From Treponema sp. (GTDB lineage Bacteria > Spirochaetota > Spirochaetia > Treponematales > Treponemataceae), in the NCBI GenBank assembly GCA_016282835.1, contig JAEELR010000090.1, forward strand, positions 1 through 35,262: a stretch of 35,262 nt of DNA, read 5' to 3'. Both the position numbers and the translations under genes were made by a program. Positions 6,863 through 13,982 of this stretch are shown piece after piece (position 1 is the first letter of the stretch; each line of letters opens with the position of its first letter). The notes below the pieces were generated by a model. The model had not been told where the DNA came from, searched no databases, and saw nothing but the letters and a program-made list of their open reading frames with translations.

Positions 6863-7732
6863 ATGAAAAAGATTTTTAAATTTATTTGTGGAGTTTTACT
6901 TATGGGTTCACTGATGAGCTTTTCTTCCTGCAGCAGCAAAAAAGTTACTTGGGCTGGCTGTAGAAGTTCAAGCTATGGAATTAAACCATTTCCTTCAGTT
7001 GAGGAATGGTGCGGTTATGTTGATAAGGTAAAGTCAAATTATCCTGGAAGTCAGGGTGCTTTAATCTGGATTGTTGGTAAGGTTACAGAAGGTGCCTGGA
7101 CCTGCAACTTAAATTTCCCTGTTGGTGAAACACCAGAAAATGTTTTTGATAATGTTGATGATGAAAACGAAAGATATTTAAGGGAATTCGATGACAAGAA
7201 CTATGCAGTATGGCTTCAGGTAGAACCAGGTAATGCAGATTTAAATGAGCTTGCAGAAATTGTTTTAAATCGTTATAAGCGACACAAGTGCGTAAAGGGT
7301 TTTGGCGTTGATGTAGAATGGTTTAAGCCTGCAAACACACACGGCTACGGTCAAAAGTTCACAGATGAAATGGCAGAAAAGCTTGATGCAACAGTTAAGG
7401 CTGTAAATAAAAATTACACTTTATTTGTTAAGCACTGGGACTACGACTGGCTTCCTCCTACATACAGGTCAGATATGGTATTCGTAAATGACAGCCAGGA
7501 ATTTGAAAGCATGGATCACTTTAAAGAAGAGTTTACAGACTGGGCTGAGCACTTTTCGGAAAACCCTGTAATTTTCCAGATTGGCTATCCAGCAGATAAA
7601 CATCTTTGGGGTAAGCTGAAAAATCCTGTTAAAGATTTGGGCAACTTTCTTGTAGAAGATTTATACCCATATCAGCAGCACGGAATTATCTGGGTAGATT
7701 TCACACTGAGAAGTGTATTGGATAATAAATAG
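6863..7732 (+). CDS. Predicted TIM-barrel lipoprotein, paralogue 3 of 3
   Basis: This 289-aa predicted lipoprotein has lipobox FSSC (Cys23), with the conserved domain starting only a few residues later (VTWAGCRSSSYG). It is the most divergent of the three: the block GTI/GTA after strand 2 is VGKVTEG, and there is an insert near the C-terminus (KNPVKDLGNFLVEDLYPYQQ). It keeps GFGVDVEWF, YTLFVKHW, FVNDSQEF, PVIFQIGYPAD and IIWVDFTLRSVLD. GAGG precedes the ATG. It is the last gene of the unit; a repeat and a strong bidirectional terminator follow. Confidence 0.8.
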   Translation: MKKIFKFICGVLLMGSLMSFSSCSSKKVTWAGCRSSSYGIKPFPSVEEWCGYVDKVKSNYPGSQGALIWIVGKVTEGAWTCNLNFPVGETPENVFDNVDDENERYLREFDDKNYAVWLQVEPGNADLNELAEIVLNRYKRHKCVKGFGVDVEWFKPANTHGYGQKFTDEMAEKLDATVKAVNKNYTLFVKHWDYDWLPPTYRSDMVFVNDSQEFESMDHFKEEFTDWAEHFSENPVIFQIGYPADKHLWGKLKNPVKDLGNFLVEDLYPYQQHGIIWVDFTLRSVLDNK

Positions 7733-7738
7733 CTTGTC

Positions 7739-7832
7739 GGTGGTTGAGCCCGTCGAAACCACCTTCTGTCAGTCCATGCACATACAGACCCTGAAGCAAG
7801 CTCGAAATAACGAGCTGCAAATTCAGGGTGAC
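7739..7832. repeat. Two dispersed repeats between convergent genes
   Basis: 7739-7763 is a compact copy of the GGTTGAGCCCGTCGAAACC palindrome family. 7787-7832 is a hairpin of the CCCTGAA...TTCAGGG type with a second inner stem, GCTCGAAATAACGAGC. The same inner stem occurs at 19383-19420. No gene lies here. Confidence 0.75.
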
Positions 7833-7848
7833 AGATTCCAGCAGGCAC

Positions 7849-7883
7849 AAAAAAAAGTCCTCATTAAATGAGGACTTTTTTTT
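7849..7883. terminator. Bidirectional intrinsic terminator
   Basis: A perfect 8-bp stem GTCCTCAT / ATGAGGAC with loop TAA is flanked by eight A on the left and eight T on the right. It can therefore terminate transcription in both directions. It sits between the stop of the third barrel lipoprotein (+) and the stop of the aminotransferase (-). Confidence 0.93.
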
Positions 7884-7893
7884 ATATCCAGAC

Positions 7894-9186
7894 TTACATC
7901 GCCTGTGCTGTGTCGTAGATTGCCTGGTATACAACCTCGATTTTATCTTCGTCCAAACTTGAGAATGCAACTCTTAAAGTTTTAGAATCAATTGCAATTG
8001 TTCCGATTCCTTTTTCATTTAAAAGTTTTACGCGCAAAGCTTCGGCGTCGATTCCTGTTAAATTGAATGCCATAAAGTATCCGGAATTAAATGGCAGCGG
8101 CTCAATTCCTTTTGCTGTATGTGTTGTAACAAATGCTTTTACTAAATCGTAGCGGCGTTTTAAGATTGCACGGAATTCCAGCTTTTCTTTTTCTACCTGC
8201 TCCGGATTCTGGAATGCCTTTAAAAGAAGTGACTGTGGTGGTGTTGAAGAACAGCTTACAGAAGATCTGATTGCTGCCATAATTTTTTTTACTAAGGCGT
8301 CGTACTGAGCTTCTGTCATTCCTTTTGAACCGAATGTAACAAAGCCGCATCTAAAGCCCCATGCGAAATCTTCTTTTGTAGGACCGTCAATTTTTGCAGC
8401 AAGAATATTTTCGTGAGCATCGCAGAGATATGCAAACAATGACTGGCTTTCAATATCATCTTCGTAGTTTAAGCCGAAGTATGCGTCGTCACACCAGACC
8501 ATAACCTTTGAACCGCTCTGAGCAATTTTTGTTACAATTTCTACAAGGCGTTTTGCTTCACTAACAGTTGGGCTGTAGCCAGAAGGATTTTGCGGGAAGT
8601 TTAGAATTACTCTTACTGAGTCGTATTTTTTTGCCTGTTCTTTTAAAACTGCTTCTAAACCGTCGATATTAAATTTGCCGTCCTTGAACATTGGGAACTG
8701 AACAAAGTCTGCATTGCGTCTTGCACTTGCTACCAAAACATAATTGTCCCATGAAGGATCTGCTGCAACTAAAGGATGATTTTCGTCTAAGAATAAATCT
8801 GCAAGATATGAAATACCTGCTGTAAGTCCTGGAACTACTACCGGAAGCGAAAATGATTTGTCTTTAAGCGAAGGATTTTTTCTGATGATTGCTTCTTTCC
8901 ATGCAGCTCTTAAATCTGGATTTCCTGCTGTAGGTGCGTATCCAACAAGCTCTGCATTTGTGAGTTCAGGAACATATTTTTTTACTGAAGGAAGCATTAC
9001 AGGTTTTCCTTCTACTAAAGTTGTTCCTATTGTTCCGTTTGCTGTTTTACCTAATTTTTTAGCTTCTGCACTTTGAGCGATTATGCCTTTTGGAAAATAA
9101 AGGCGTGTTCCAACATCTGACAACAAAGAACCTGCTGTGGTTCCCTGGAGTGTTTCATTTAATTCTTGTGCTAATGAATTTATCAT
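7894..9186 (-). CDS. Class I/II PLP aminotransferase (aspartate/aromatic type)
   Basis: This 430-aa fold-type I aminotransferase has VPGLTAGISY (cofactor phosphate loop), NFPQNPSGY (Asn200), CDDAYFGL (Asp/Tyr that contact PLP, 232-239), and DGPTKEDFAWGFRCG with K271 as the expected Schiff-base lysine and R279 as phosphate ligand. The substrate cannot be fixed; aspartate, alanine or aromatic acids are possible. The start at 9186 is chosen because a -35/-10 promoter lies directly upstream. A longer in-frame start at 9264 would place that promoter inside the coding region and adds a non-homologous stretch. There is no Shine-Dalgarno, consistent with a leaderless transcript. Confidence 0.85.
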   Translation of the reverse strand: MINSLAQELNETLQGTTAGSLLSDVGTRLYFPKGIIAQSAEAKKLGKTANGTIGTTLVEGKPVMLPSVKKYVPELTNAELVGYAPTAGNPDLRAAWKEAIIRKNPSLKDKSFSLPVVVPGLTAGISYLADLFLDENHPLVAADPSWDNYVLVASARRNADFVQFPMFKDGKFNIDGLEAVLKEQAKKYDSVRVILNFPQNPSGYSPTVSEAKRLVEIVTKIAQSGSKVMVWCDDAYFGLNYEDDIESQSLFAYLCDAHENILAAKIDGPTKEDFAWGFRCGFVTFGSKGMTEAQYDALVKKIMAAIRSSVSCSSTPPQSLLLKAFQNPEQVEKEKLEFRAILKRRYDLVKAFVTTHTAKGIEPLPFNSGYFMAFNLTGIDAEALRVKLLNEKGIGTIAIDSKTLRVAFSSLDEDKIEVVYQAIYDTAQAM

Positions 9187-9195
9187 AATGTCGAA

Positions 9196-9224
9196 AGTAT
9201 GTATAAAATTTCTTCTTGTGTCAA
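9196..9224 (-). promoter_or_regulatory. Promoter of the aminotransferase gene (leaderless type)
   Basis: On the minus strand a perfect -35 TTGACA (9219-9224) is followed after 17 bp by CATACT (9196-9201), 9 nt before the ATG at 9186. Transcription would begin about 2 nt before the start codon. Confidence 0.65.
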
Positions 9225-9313
9225 CATTTTGTATATTTATACAATTTTGTTTTATTTGCCGCAAATTTCATCTTCACGAATGTAATTTCTGCTAAGAGAG
9301 TATTTAAACATCA

Positions 9314-9378
9314 TCCGCCCTTACGTCCTTCGCTCACGCTCATACCTTTGGTACTGCGGGACTCCACGGCGTGCTCAC
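9314..9378 (-). repeat. GC-rich dispersed repeat, copy 1
   Basis: Read on the minus strand this segment contains CGTGGAGTCCCGCA, then TATGAGCG, then AGCGAAGGACGTAAGGGCGG. The same ordered blocks occur on the plus strand at 28626-28698. It is much more GC-rich than its surroundings and lies between the divergent aminotransferase and aroDE promoters. Confidence 0.7.
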
Positions 9379-9392
9379 TTTGTTTTTTATTA

Positions 9393-9421
9393 TTGTACAA
9401 GTGCAGTTTAACATTTATAAT
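9393..9421 (+). promoter_or_regulatory. Promoter of aroDE (leaderless type)
   Basis: TTGTAC (9393-9398), a 17-bp spacer and a consensus TATAAT (9416-9421) precede the ATG at 9429 by 7 nt. No Shine-Dalgarno is present, so the transcript probably starts at or next to the ATG. Confidence 0.65.
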
Positions 9422-9428
9422 CCACCTT

Positions 9429-10922
9429 ATGAAAAGACCTCAAATCTGTTTAACACTTACCGGAAAAACACTGCAGGAAAATTTAAAGACAATTGAAAAA
9501 TACCGCAAATACATTGATATGGTAGAACTTCGCGGAGACTTCCTGGAACCGGATGAATCTCTGTACATGAGAAAGTTTCCTGGTATGGCAGGGCTTCCGT
9601 GCATTTTAACAATCAGAAGAAAAATTGACGGCGGGCAGTATGATGAAGGAGAAGCCAGCAGAACAACACTTTTTGCCCGTGCACTTTCTTATGCAGATAC
9701 TGAGGACAAGACAAAAAATTTTGCCTATGTAGATTTCGAAGAAGACTATCACATTCCGAGCCTTCAGGATGCAACCTTGGCTTTCGGTACAAAAATTATC
9801 CGTTCCGTTCACGACATGAAAAATCCCATTACAAATATCCGCGAGCGCTTGGAGAAATTGCAGACTTCATATTATGAAATTCCAAAAATTGCATTTATGC
9901 CTCATTCACTTGATGACGTTACGAATTTGTTTGCAGAAGCACAGACTATAAAAAACAATTATCACATTCTTGTTGCAATGGGACCTTTGGGAGTGCCTTC
10001 AAGAATTTTGAGTGAAAAGCTAAACAACTATCTTACTTACTGTTCAGCCCCAGAAAGTCAGGAAGGGCTTCAGTCACTTTCGCACCTGGATCCTGTAACA
10101 CTAAATGAAATGTATACTTTCAAATCAATTGACAAAAATACTTCGATTTATGGAATTACCGGCTGGCCTTTGAAAAAAACTTCCAGTCCTCAGCTTCATT
10201 CAGACGGATACAAAAAAAATAAAATGAATGCAGTTTATGTTCCTGTCTGTGCAGAAAAAGCAGGGCAGGCAATCCGCTTTGCTGATGTTGTGGGACTAAA
10301 GGGAATGTCTGTTACGATTCCGCACAAGGAAGAAGTGATTGGTTATTTGAGCGAATATAATGAAGATGTAAAAGTTATAGGCGCCTGCAATACAATTAGA
10401 AGAACAAAAAACGGCTGGGAAGGATTCAACACTGATTACATAGGCTTTGCAAGATCACTCCTTGAGTTTACTGGATTAAAAAATCTCAAACATAAAAGGG
10501 TTGCAATTATTGGAGCCGGTGGTGCTGCAAAAGCAATCGCGTATTCTGTAAAAATGCTTGGCGGGAAAGCCTGTATCTTTAACCGCTCGTTACAGAAAGC
10601 AAAAAAACTTGCGGAGAAATATAAATTCAAATACGAAGAGCTCAGCGTAAAAGGCGTAAACACACTGAAAAAATACAGCAGCATAATTATACAGACAACC
10701 TCTGTAGGAATGGGCGCTGACAACACTGACATAAATAATGATCCAATAAATTTCTATGAGTTTACAGGAAATGAAATTGTTTATGATATTATTTATGTTC
10801 CGGAAGTTACTGCAATCATGAGGCGCGCTATCAATGCCGGTTGTAGAGTTTACAACGGTTACAGAATGCTGGAAGAACAGGGATATGAACAGTTTAAAAT
10901 ATTCACCGGAGTGGATTATTAA
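9429..10922 (+). CDS. aroDE: Bifunctional 3-dehydroquinate dehydratase / shikimate dehydrogenase
   Basis: This 497-aa fusion catalyses two consecutive shikimate-pathway steps. Residues 1-225 form a type I dehydroquinase: VELRGD, catalytic His128 (SVHDM), Schiff-base Lys153 (PKIAFMPHS) and MGPLGVPSR. Residues 238-497 form shikimate dehydrogenase: ITGWPLKKTSSPQLH, GMSVTIPHK (Lys300), ACNTI, GFNTD (Asp336), NADP loop GAGGAAKA (363-370), NRS, and the C-terminal YNGYRMLEEQGYEQF. All key residues are present in both halves. The ATG at 9429 matches the first conserved residues; the frame is open upstream into repeat DNA, but that part is not homologous. The fusion is known in some spirochaetes, chlamydiae and plants. 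Confidence 0.93.
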   Translation: MKRPQICLTLTGKTLQENLKTIEKYRKYIDMVELRGDFLEPDESLYMRKFPGMAGLPCILTIRRKIDGGQYDEGEASRTTLFARALSYADTEDKTKNFAYVDFEEDYHIPSLQDATLAFGTKIIRSVHDMKNPITNIRERLEKLQTSYYEIPKIAFMPHSLDDVTNLFAEAQTIKNNYHILVAMGPLGVPSRILSEKLNNYLTYCSAPESQEGLQSLSHLDPVTLNEMYTFKSIDKNTSIYGITGWPLKKTSSPQLHSDGYKKNKMNAVYVPVCAEKAGQAIRFADVVGLKGMSVTIPHKEEVIGYLSEYNEDVKVIGACNTIRRTKNGWEGFNTDYIGFARSLLEFTGLKNLKHKRVAIIGAGGAAKAIAYSVKMLGGKACIFNRSLQKAKKLAEKYKFKYEELSVKGVNTLKKYSSIIIQTTSVGMGADNTDINNDPINFYEFTGNEIVYDIIYVPEVTAIMRRAINAGCRVYNGYRMLEEQGYEQFKIFTGVDY

Positions 10923-10945
10923 TAGATCAATATCGAGATGGGTTT

Positions 10946-10960
10946 CAAAAATGTGTCCGC
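10946..10960 (+). repeat. Fragment of the CAAAAATGTG-ended element
   Basis: CAAAAATGTGTCCGC is identical to the left end of the element at 29994-30135. The match stops after 15 bp, where the 24-bp tandem array begins, so this is a truncated end. Confidence 0.55.
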
Positions 10961-10966
10961 GTAAAG

Positions 10967-11155
10967 TGTGGTGGACCTTGCAAGATATGTGGTGGTTGAG
11001 CCTGCAAGACATGGGGTGGTCGAGCTTGCAAGATGTGTGGTGGTTGAGCTTGCAAGATGTGTGGTGGTTGAGCCTGTCGAAACCACGAAGGAGTTAAAAC
11101 CTTTTTCAGGTGGTAACGGGCGTTGCCCCGATACGGTATTGCCTGCTCAACCACC
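10967..11155. repeat. 24-bp tandem array built from the GGTTGAG repeat, plus an inverted partner
   Basis: Five units start with TGTGGTGG or a close variant at 10967, 10988, 11012, 11036 and 11060. The spacings are 21, 24, 24 and 24 bp. Each unit reads GGTGGTTGAGCYTGCAAGAT or a near variant; only the last ends in the normal family sequence CTGTCGAAACCAC. From 11111 to 11155 an inverted partner with a GGGCGTTGCCCC stem-loop ends in CTCAACCACCG. The period is a multiple of three, which creates artificial open frames in both directions. It fills the gap between aroDE and rpiA. Confidence 0.85.
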
Positions 11156-11202
11156 GCTGAAGTTGAACTTAATAAATAAATTTTTTATCAGGAGATATAA
11201 AT

Positions 11203-11916
11203 ATGACACAAAGTGAAATGAAAACCTTAGTTGCAAATACTGCAATAGACACATTGATTCAGGAAGGAAAAATTTTTAGCGGAATGAAAATCGGACTTGG
11301 AACCGGTTCTACTGCACTTCCTGCTGTAAAGCGCCTGGCAGAAAAAATTCAGGACGGCACATTAAAGGATATAAAGGCTGTTGCTACAAGTTTTCAGACA
11401 ACACTCGCCTGTGAAGAGCTGGCAATTCCTGTATTTACAATGAATGATAAAGTAATTTCCGGTGAACTCGATTTAGCAATTGACGGTGCCGATGAAATTG
11501 TTCCTGAGAAAACTGTTATTAAGGGTGGTGGAGCTGCTCTTTTAAGGGAAAAAATAATTGCATATAACGCAAAGAAATTTGTTGTAATTGCAGATGACTC
11601 AAAGCTTGCAAAAACTCACGGCACAGGATTTGCACTTCCTATAGAGATAATTGCAGAAGCAAGAGTTTGTGTAATAAATAAATTAAAGGAACTGGGTGCA
11701 GCCTGCGTACTTCGCGAAGGCGTAAAAAAAGCAGGACCAGTAATTACTGATAACGGAAATTTAATCGTTGACTGTAAATGGGAAGCTCCTGTTAACGCAT
11801 TTGAACTTGAAGATAAGATTAACAAAATTGCAGGCGTTGTAGAGTGCGGCTTCTTTACAAAAAATATTCCTGAAGTATTTGTTTCCCACAGCGACGGCAC
11901 CGTAGAAAGATTCTAA
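11203..11916 (+). CDS. rpiA: Ribose-5-phosphate isomerase A
   Basis: This 237-aa cytosolic enzyme interconverts ribose-5-phosphate and ribulose-5-phosphate in the pentose phosphate pathway. Visible motifs are the phosphate loop GLGTGSTA (31-38), AIDGADEI (92-99) with the active-site aspartates, and KGGGAALLREK (107-117) with the catalytic Glu116. The length is normal. AGGAGATATAAAT precedes the ATG. The stop codon overlaps that of the convergent minus-strand gene by 4 bp, so no terminator lies between them. Confidence 0.95.
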   Translation: MTQSEMKTLVANTAIDTLIQEGKIFSGMKIGLGTGSTALPAVKRLAEKIQDGTLKDIKAVATSFQTTLACEELAIPVFTMNDKVISGELDLAIDGADEIVPEKTVIKGGGAALLREKIIAYNAKKFVVIADDSKLAKTHGTGFALPIEIIAEARVCVINKLKELGAACVLREGVKKAGPVITDNGNLIVDCKWEAPVNAFELEDKINKIAGVVECGFFTKNIPEVFVSHSDGTVERF

Positions 11917-13982
11917 TCAATAAGAATAGGGTGGATCTTTTTAATTCTCGAAATCAGAGACACCCTAATTTTTTTGTCCACACCGGAGTAAACCTCAATT
12001 CCATTCAAAACTGCTTCTGAAGATTTGTCGGAAAGCGAAACAGGTTTTATTAAAATTTCTTCTTCTTCGTTTTCTGCTGCAATTGATAAATACCAGTTCC
12101 CTTCCAGTGTTTTTTCAATCAAATGAATTTTTCCGGTGTAGTTCATACCGCCAGCTTCATTCATTTCGTATTTCACAGTTTCAACCCTCAGCTGCTCAGG
12201 GAATAAAATAACGCGTTTGTTTATCCTGTTTAAAAATTCATCCTTCTGGAAATCAGCAAGGCTCATTGAATTCACAGTGTTTTCCAAATCTTTTAAGAGC
12301 TTGTCCTGTGCCTTTTCATTAATGAGATTTTTCCTGTCAGTGATTTTTTTACACAGTTCAAGATTTTCTCTTTCCACAGAATTTAATTTTAAAACACCAG
12401 CAGCATCTTTCTTAAAGGAATTGATTGCTCCTGTAGAATTAATTCCGCTTTTTACGATTAAGTGTTCTGCTTCATTATCATCTTTAAAATCCATGAGTAA
12501 AACTGTACTTGAAAGTTCGAGCAATATGTATGGCTTTAAAATAGGATTGTTGCAGACATTTTCTTTCAGGCTTTCTGAATCAAGCTTTAACACATAGCCT
12601 TTGTAAATCAGTGCAGAGTTGTAGGAAGCATTCCAGTCATCAATTAAAGCTAAGAAATTCTGCGGCAAAGGATAAGTTGAATATTTTTCCAGAAGCGAAA
12701 CAATTTCACCTTTAGTCATATTGCAGGAAAGTGCTTTAGTGAAATTTGCTTTTGTTAAGGTATAGGTGCTCACTGTGTCGTAAGTCTTAAGCTCAAGAAT
12801 CTTTGAGAGAATAATTAAATCGCTGAGCTTTAAGCCGGGCAGCAAACTTATCGTGAAGGAAGAATCAACGCTCAGGACTTTTTCACAATACTGACTTTCG
12901 AAAAGAGCCAGATATTTTTTTGAAGCGCTTATTTTCTGGTATGGATTATAATCGTTAGCAGCTTCAACACAATTTAATAGCCCGAGTTTAATTGCGTTTT
13001 CAATAATTGATTGCGATAAACTTTCTACGGTCAGAGAATATTCATCTACGCCCGAAATCATTTTTGAAAACCGCGTTTGAATTGTATCCTCGCCAATCAG
13101 TATTTCTTTGATTACAGAATAAAGCTTTGTGCAGGAAATAAAATCACATTCGACTTCGCTTAAATTTAAAATGAGCTCCTGTAAAATTTTTGCGTTAACA
13201 GATAAAGTCGTTTTGGAAAAATGCCCGCACGAAGCAACGCACATATATAAAAGAAAATCTTTTAGCTCAAGCGATGAAAGAGATTCCAGCACAGACCAGT
13301 TTATTTTAAAGCCGCCTTCACCCAGTAAAAACACATTTAAATTTATGAATGCGTTTGTAATTATAGAAAGCGCCTCTAAATACTGTTCGCCAAAAATTCT
13401 TATAAAATCGTCTTCAGTTCTTTTTTTTATCTGCCCGCTGAATTTTAGTGCAGAAGAATTTACATTCATATAGGAAATCAGTGCACAGATTATTTCAGAA
13501 GTAAGCAGCGGCTTGCATTCCGTGCCTGAAGCTGGCGAAATGTTTTCCAGTTCAATCAGGTTTTCTATGCAGAATATTTTTTCAAGGGCGTCTTTCAGCA
13601 AGGGATTTATTTTGTATACAGCACCTTCGGGATTTGTGGATGCTGAAGCAAAAACTAAAAGGCGTTCCTGAAGATTTTCCAGTTTGCCGAGTGCATTTTG
13701 TCCCTGCAAAAATGTGTTTATCTTTTTTAGTGTCGGCTGGTGCAAAAAATGAATTGCATTTAAAAGTTGTATATCAGCTTTTGAAAGAAGCGATAAAATT
13801 TTTTCTTTGGTTTCTGTCTTTCTTAAGAACGTTGAAAGCTGCTCGATTAAGTTTGGTTTGTTATAAGGCGTTTTTATTTCACCCAGATAATAGTGAATGA
13901 TGTTGAAAAAAGTTGTGTCATCTGTTGTGGTTAAAAATTCTCTCCATTGCAAAACTTCTGAGGCTTTTGAATCAAGTTTCAT
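11913..13982 (-). CDS. XPB-associated protein (helicase-associated winged-helix domain candidate)
   Basis: This 689-aa cytosolic protein has no signal peptide or ATPase motif. It is encoded directly after the XPB helicase with abutting stop and start codons (TAAATG), so the two are translationally coupled. The alternating hydrophobic/charged pattern suggests mostly helical repeats of the winged-helix kind. In mycobacteria an XPB-like helicase is likewise encoded next to a large protein with the 'helicase-associated' domain (Helicase_C_3 family), and this gene could be the spirochaete counterpart. That is inference from context and length; I recognise no catalytic motif. A role as partner or regulator of XPB in DNA repair is the simplest reading. 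Confidence 0.7.
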   Translation of the reverse strand: MKLDSKASEVLQWREFLTTTDDTTFFNIIHYYLGEIKTPYNKPNLIEQLSTFLRKTETKEKILSLLSKADIQLLNAIHFLHQPTLKKINTFLQGQNALGKLENLQERLLVFASASTNPEGAVYKINPLLKDALEKIFCIENLIELENISPASGTECKPLLTSEIICALISYMNVNSSALKFSGQIKKRTEDDFIRIFGEQYLEALSIITNAFINLNVFLLGEGGFKINWSVLESLSSLELKDFLLYMCVASCGHFSKTTLSVNAKILQELILNLSEVECDFISCTKLYSVIKEILIGEDTIQTRFSKMISGVDEYSLTVESLSQSIIENAIKLGLLNCVEAANDYNPYQKISASKKYLALFESQYCEKVLSVDSSFTISLLPGLKLSDLIILSKILELKTYDTVSTYTLTKANFTKALSCNMTKGEIVSLLEKYSTYPLPQNFLALIDDWNASYNSALIYKGYVLKLDSESLKENVCNNPILKPYILLELSSTVLLMDFKDDNEAEHLIVKSGINSTGAINSFKKDAAGVLKLNSVERENLELCKKITDRKNLINEKAQDKLLKDLENTVNSMSLADFQKDEFLNRINKRVILFPEQLRVETVKYEMNEAGGMNYTGKIHLIEKTLEGNWYLSIAAENEEEEILIKPVSLSDKSSEAVLNGIEVYSGVDKKIRVSLISRIKKIHPILID

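Noticed and set aside
9187..9264. 26-residue extension of the aminotransferase
   Set aside because: It contains the TTGACA promoter and does not look like the family's N-terminus.
10967..11091. CRISPR array
   Set aside because: The units are head-to-tail with no unique spacers, and no cas gene is present.
10834..11154. Repetitive open frames on both strands (WWLSLQDV-type and QAQPPH-type peptides)
   Set aside because: They arise because the 24-bp repeat period is a multiple of three; there is no start signal, and the plus-strand frame overlaps aroDE out of frame.
12217..13473. Plus-strand frames inside the XPB partner gene
   Set aside because: Low-complexity Ser/Phe-rich shadows of Glu/Lys-rich coding on the minus strand.
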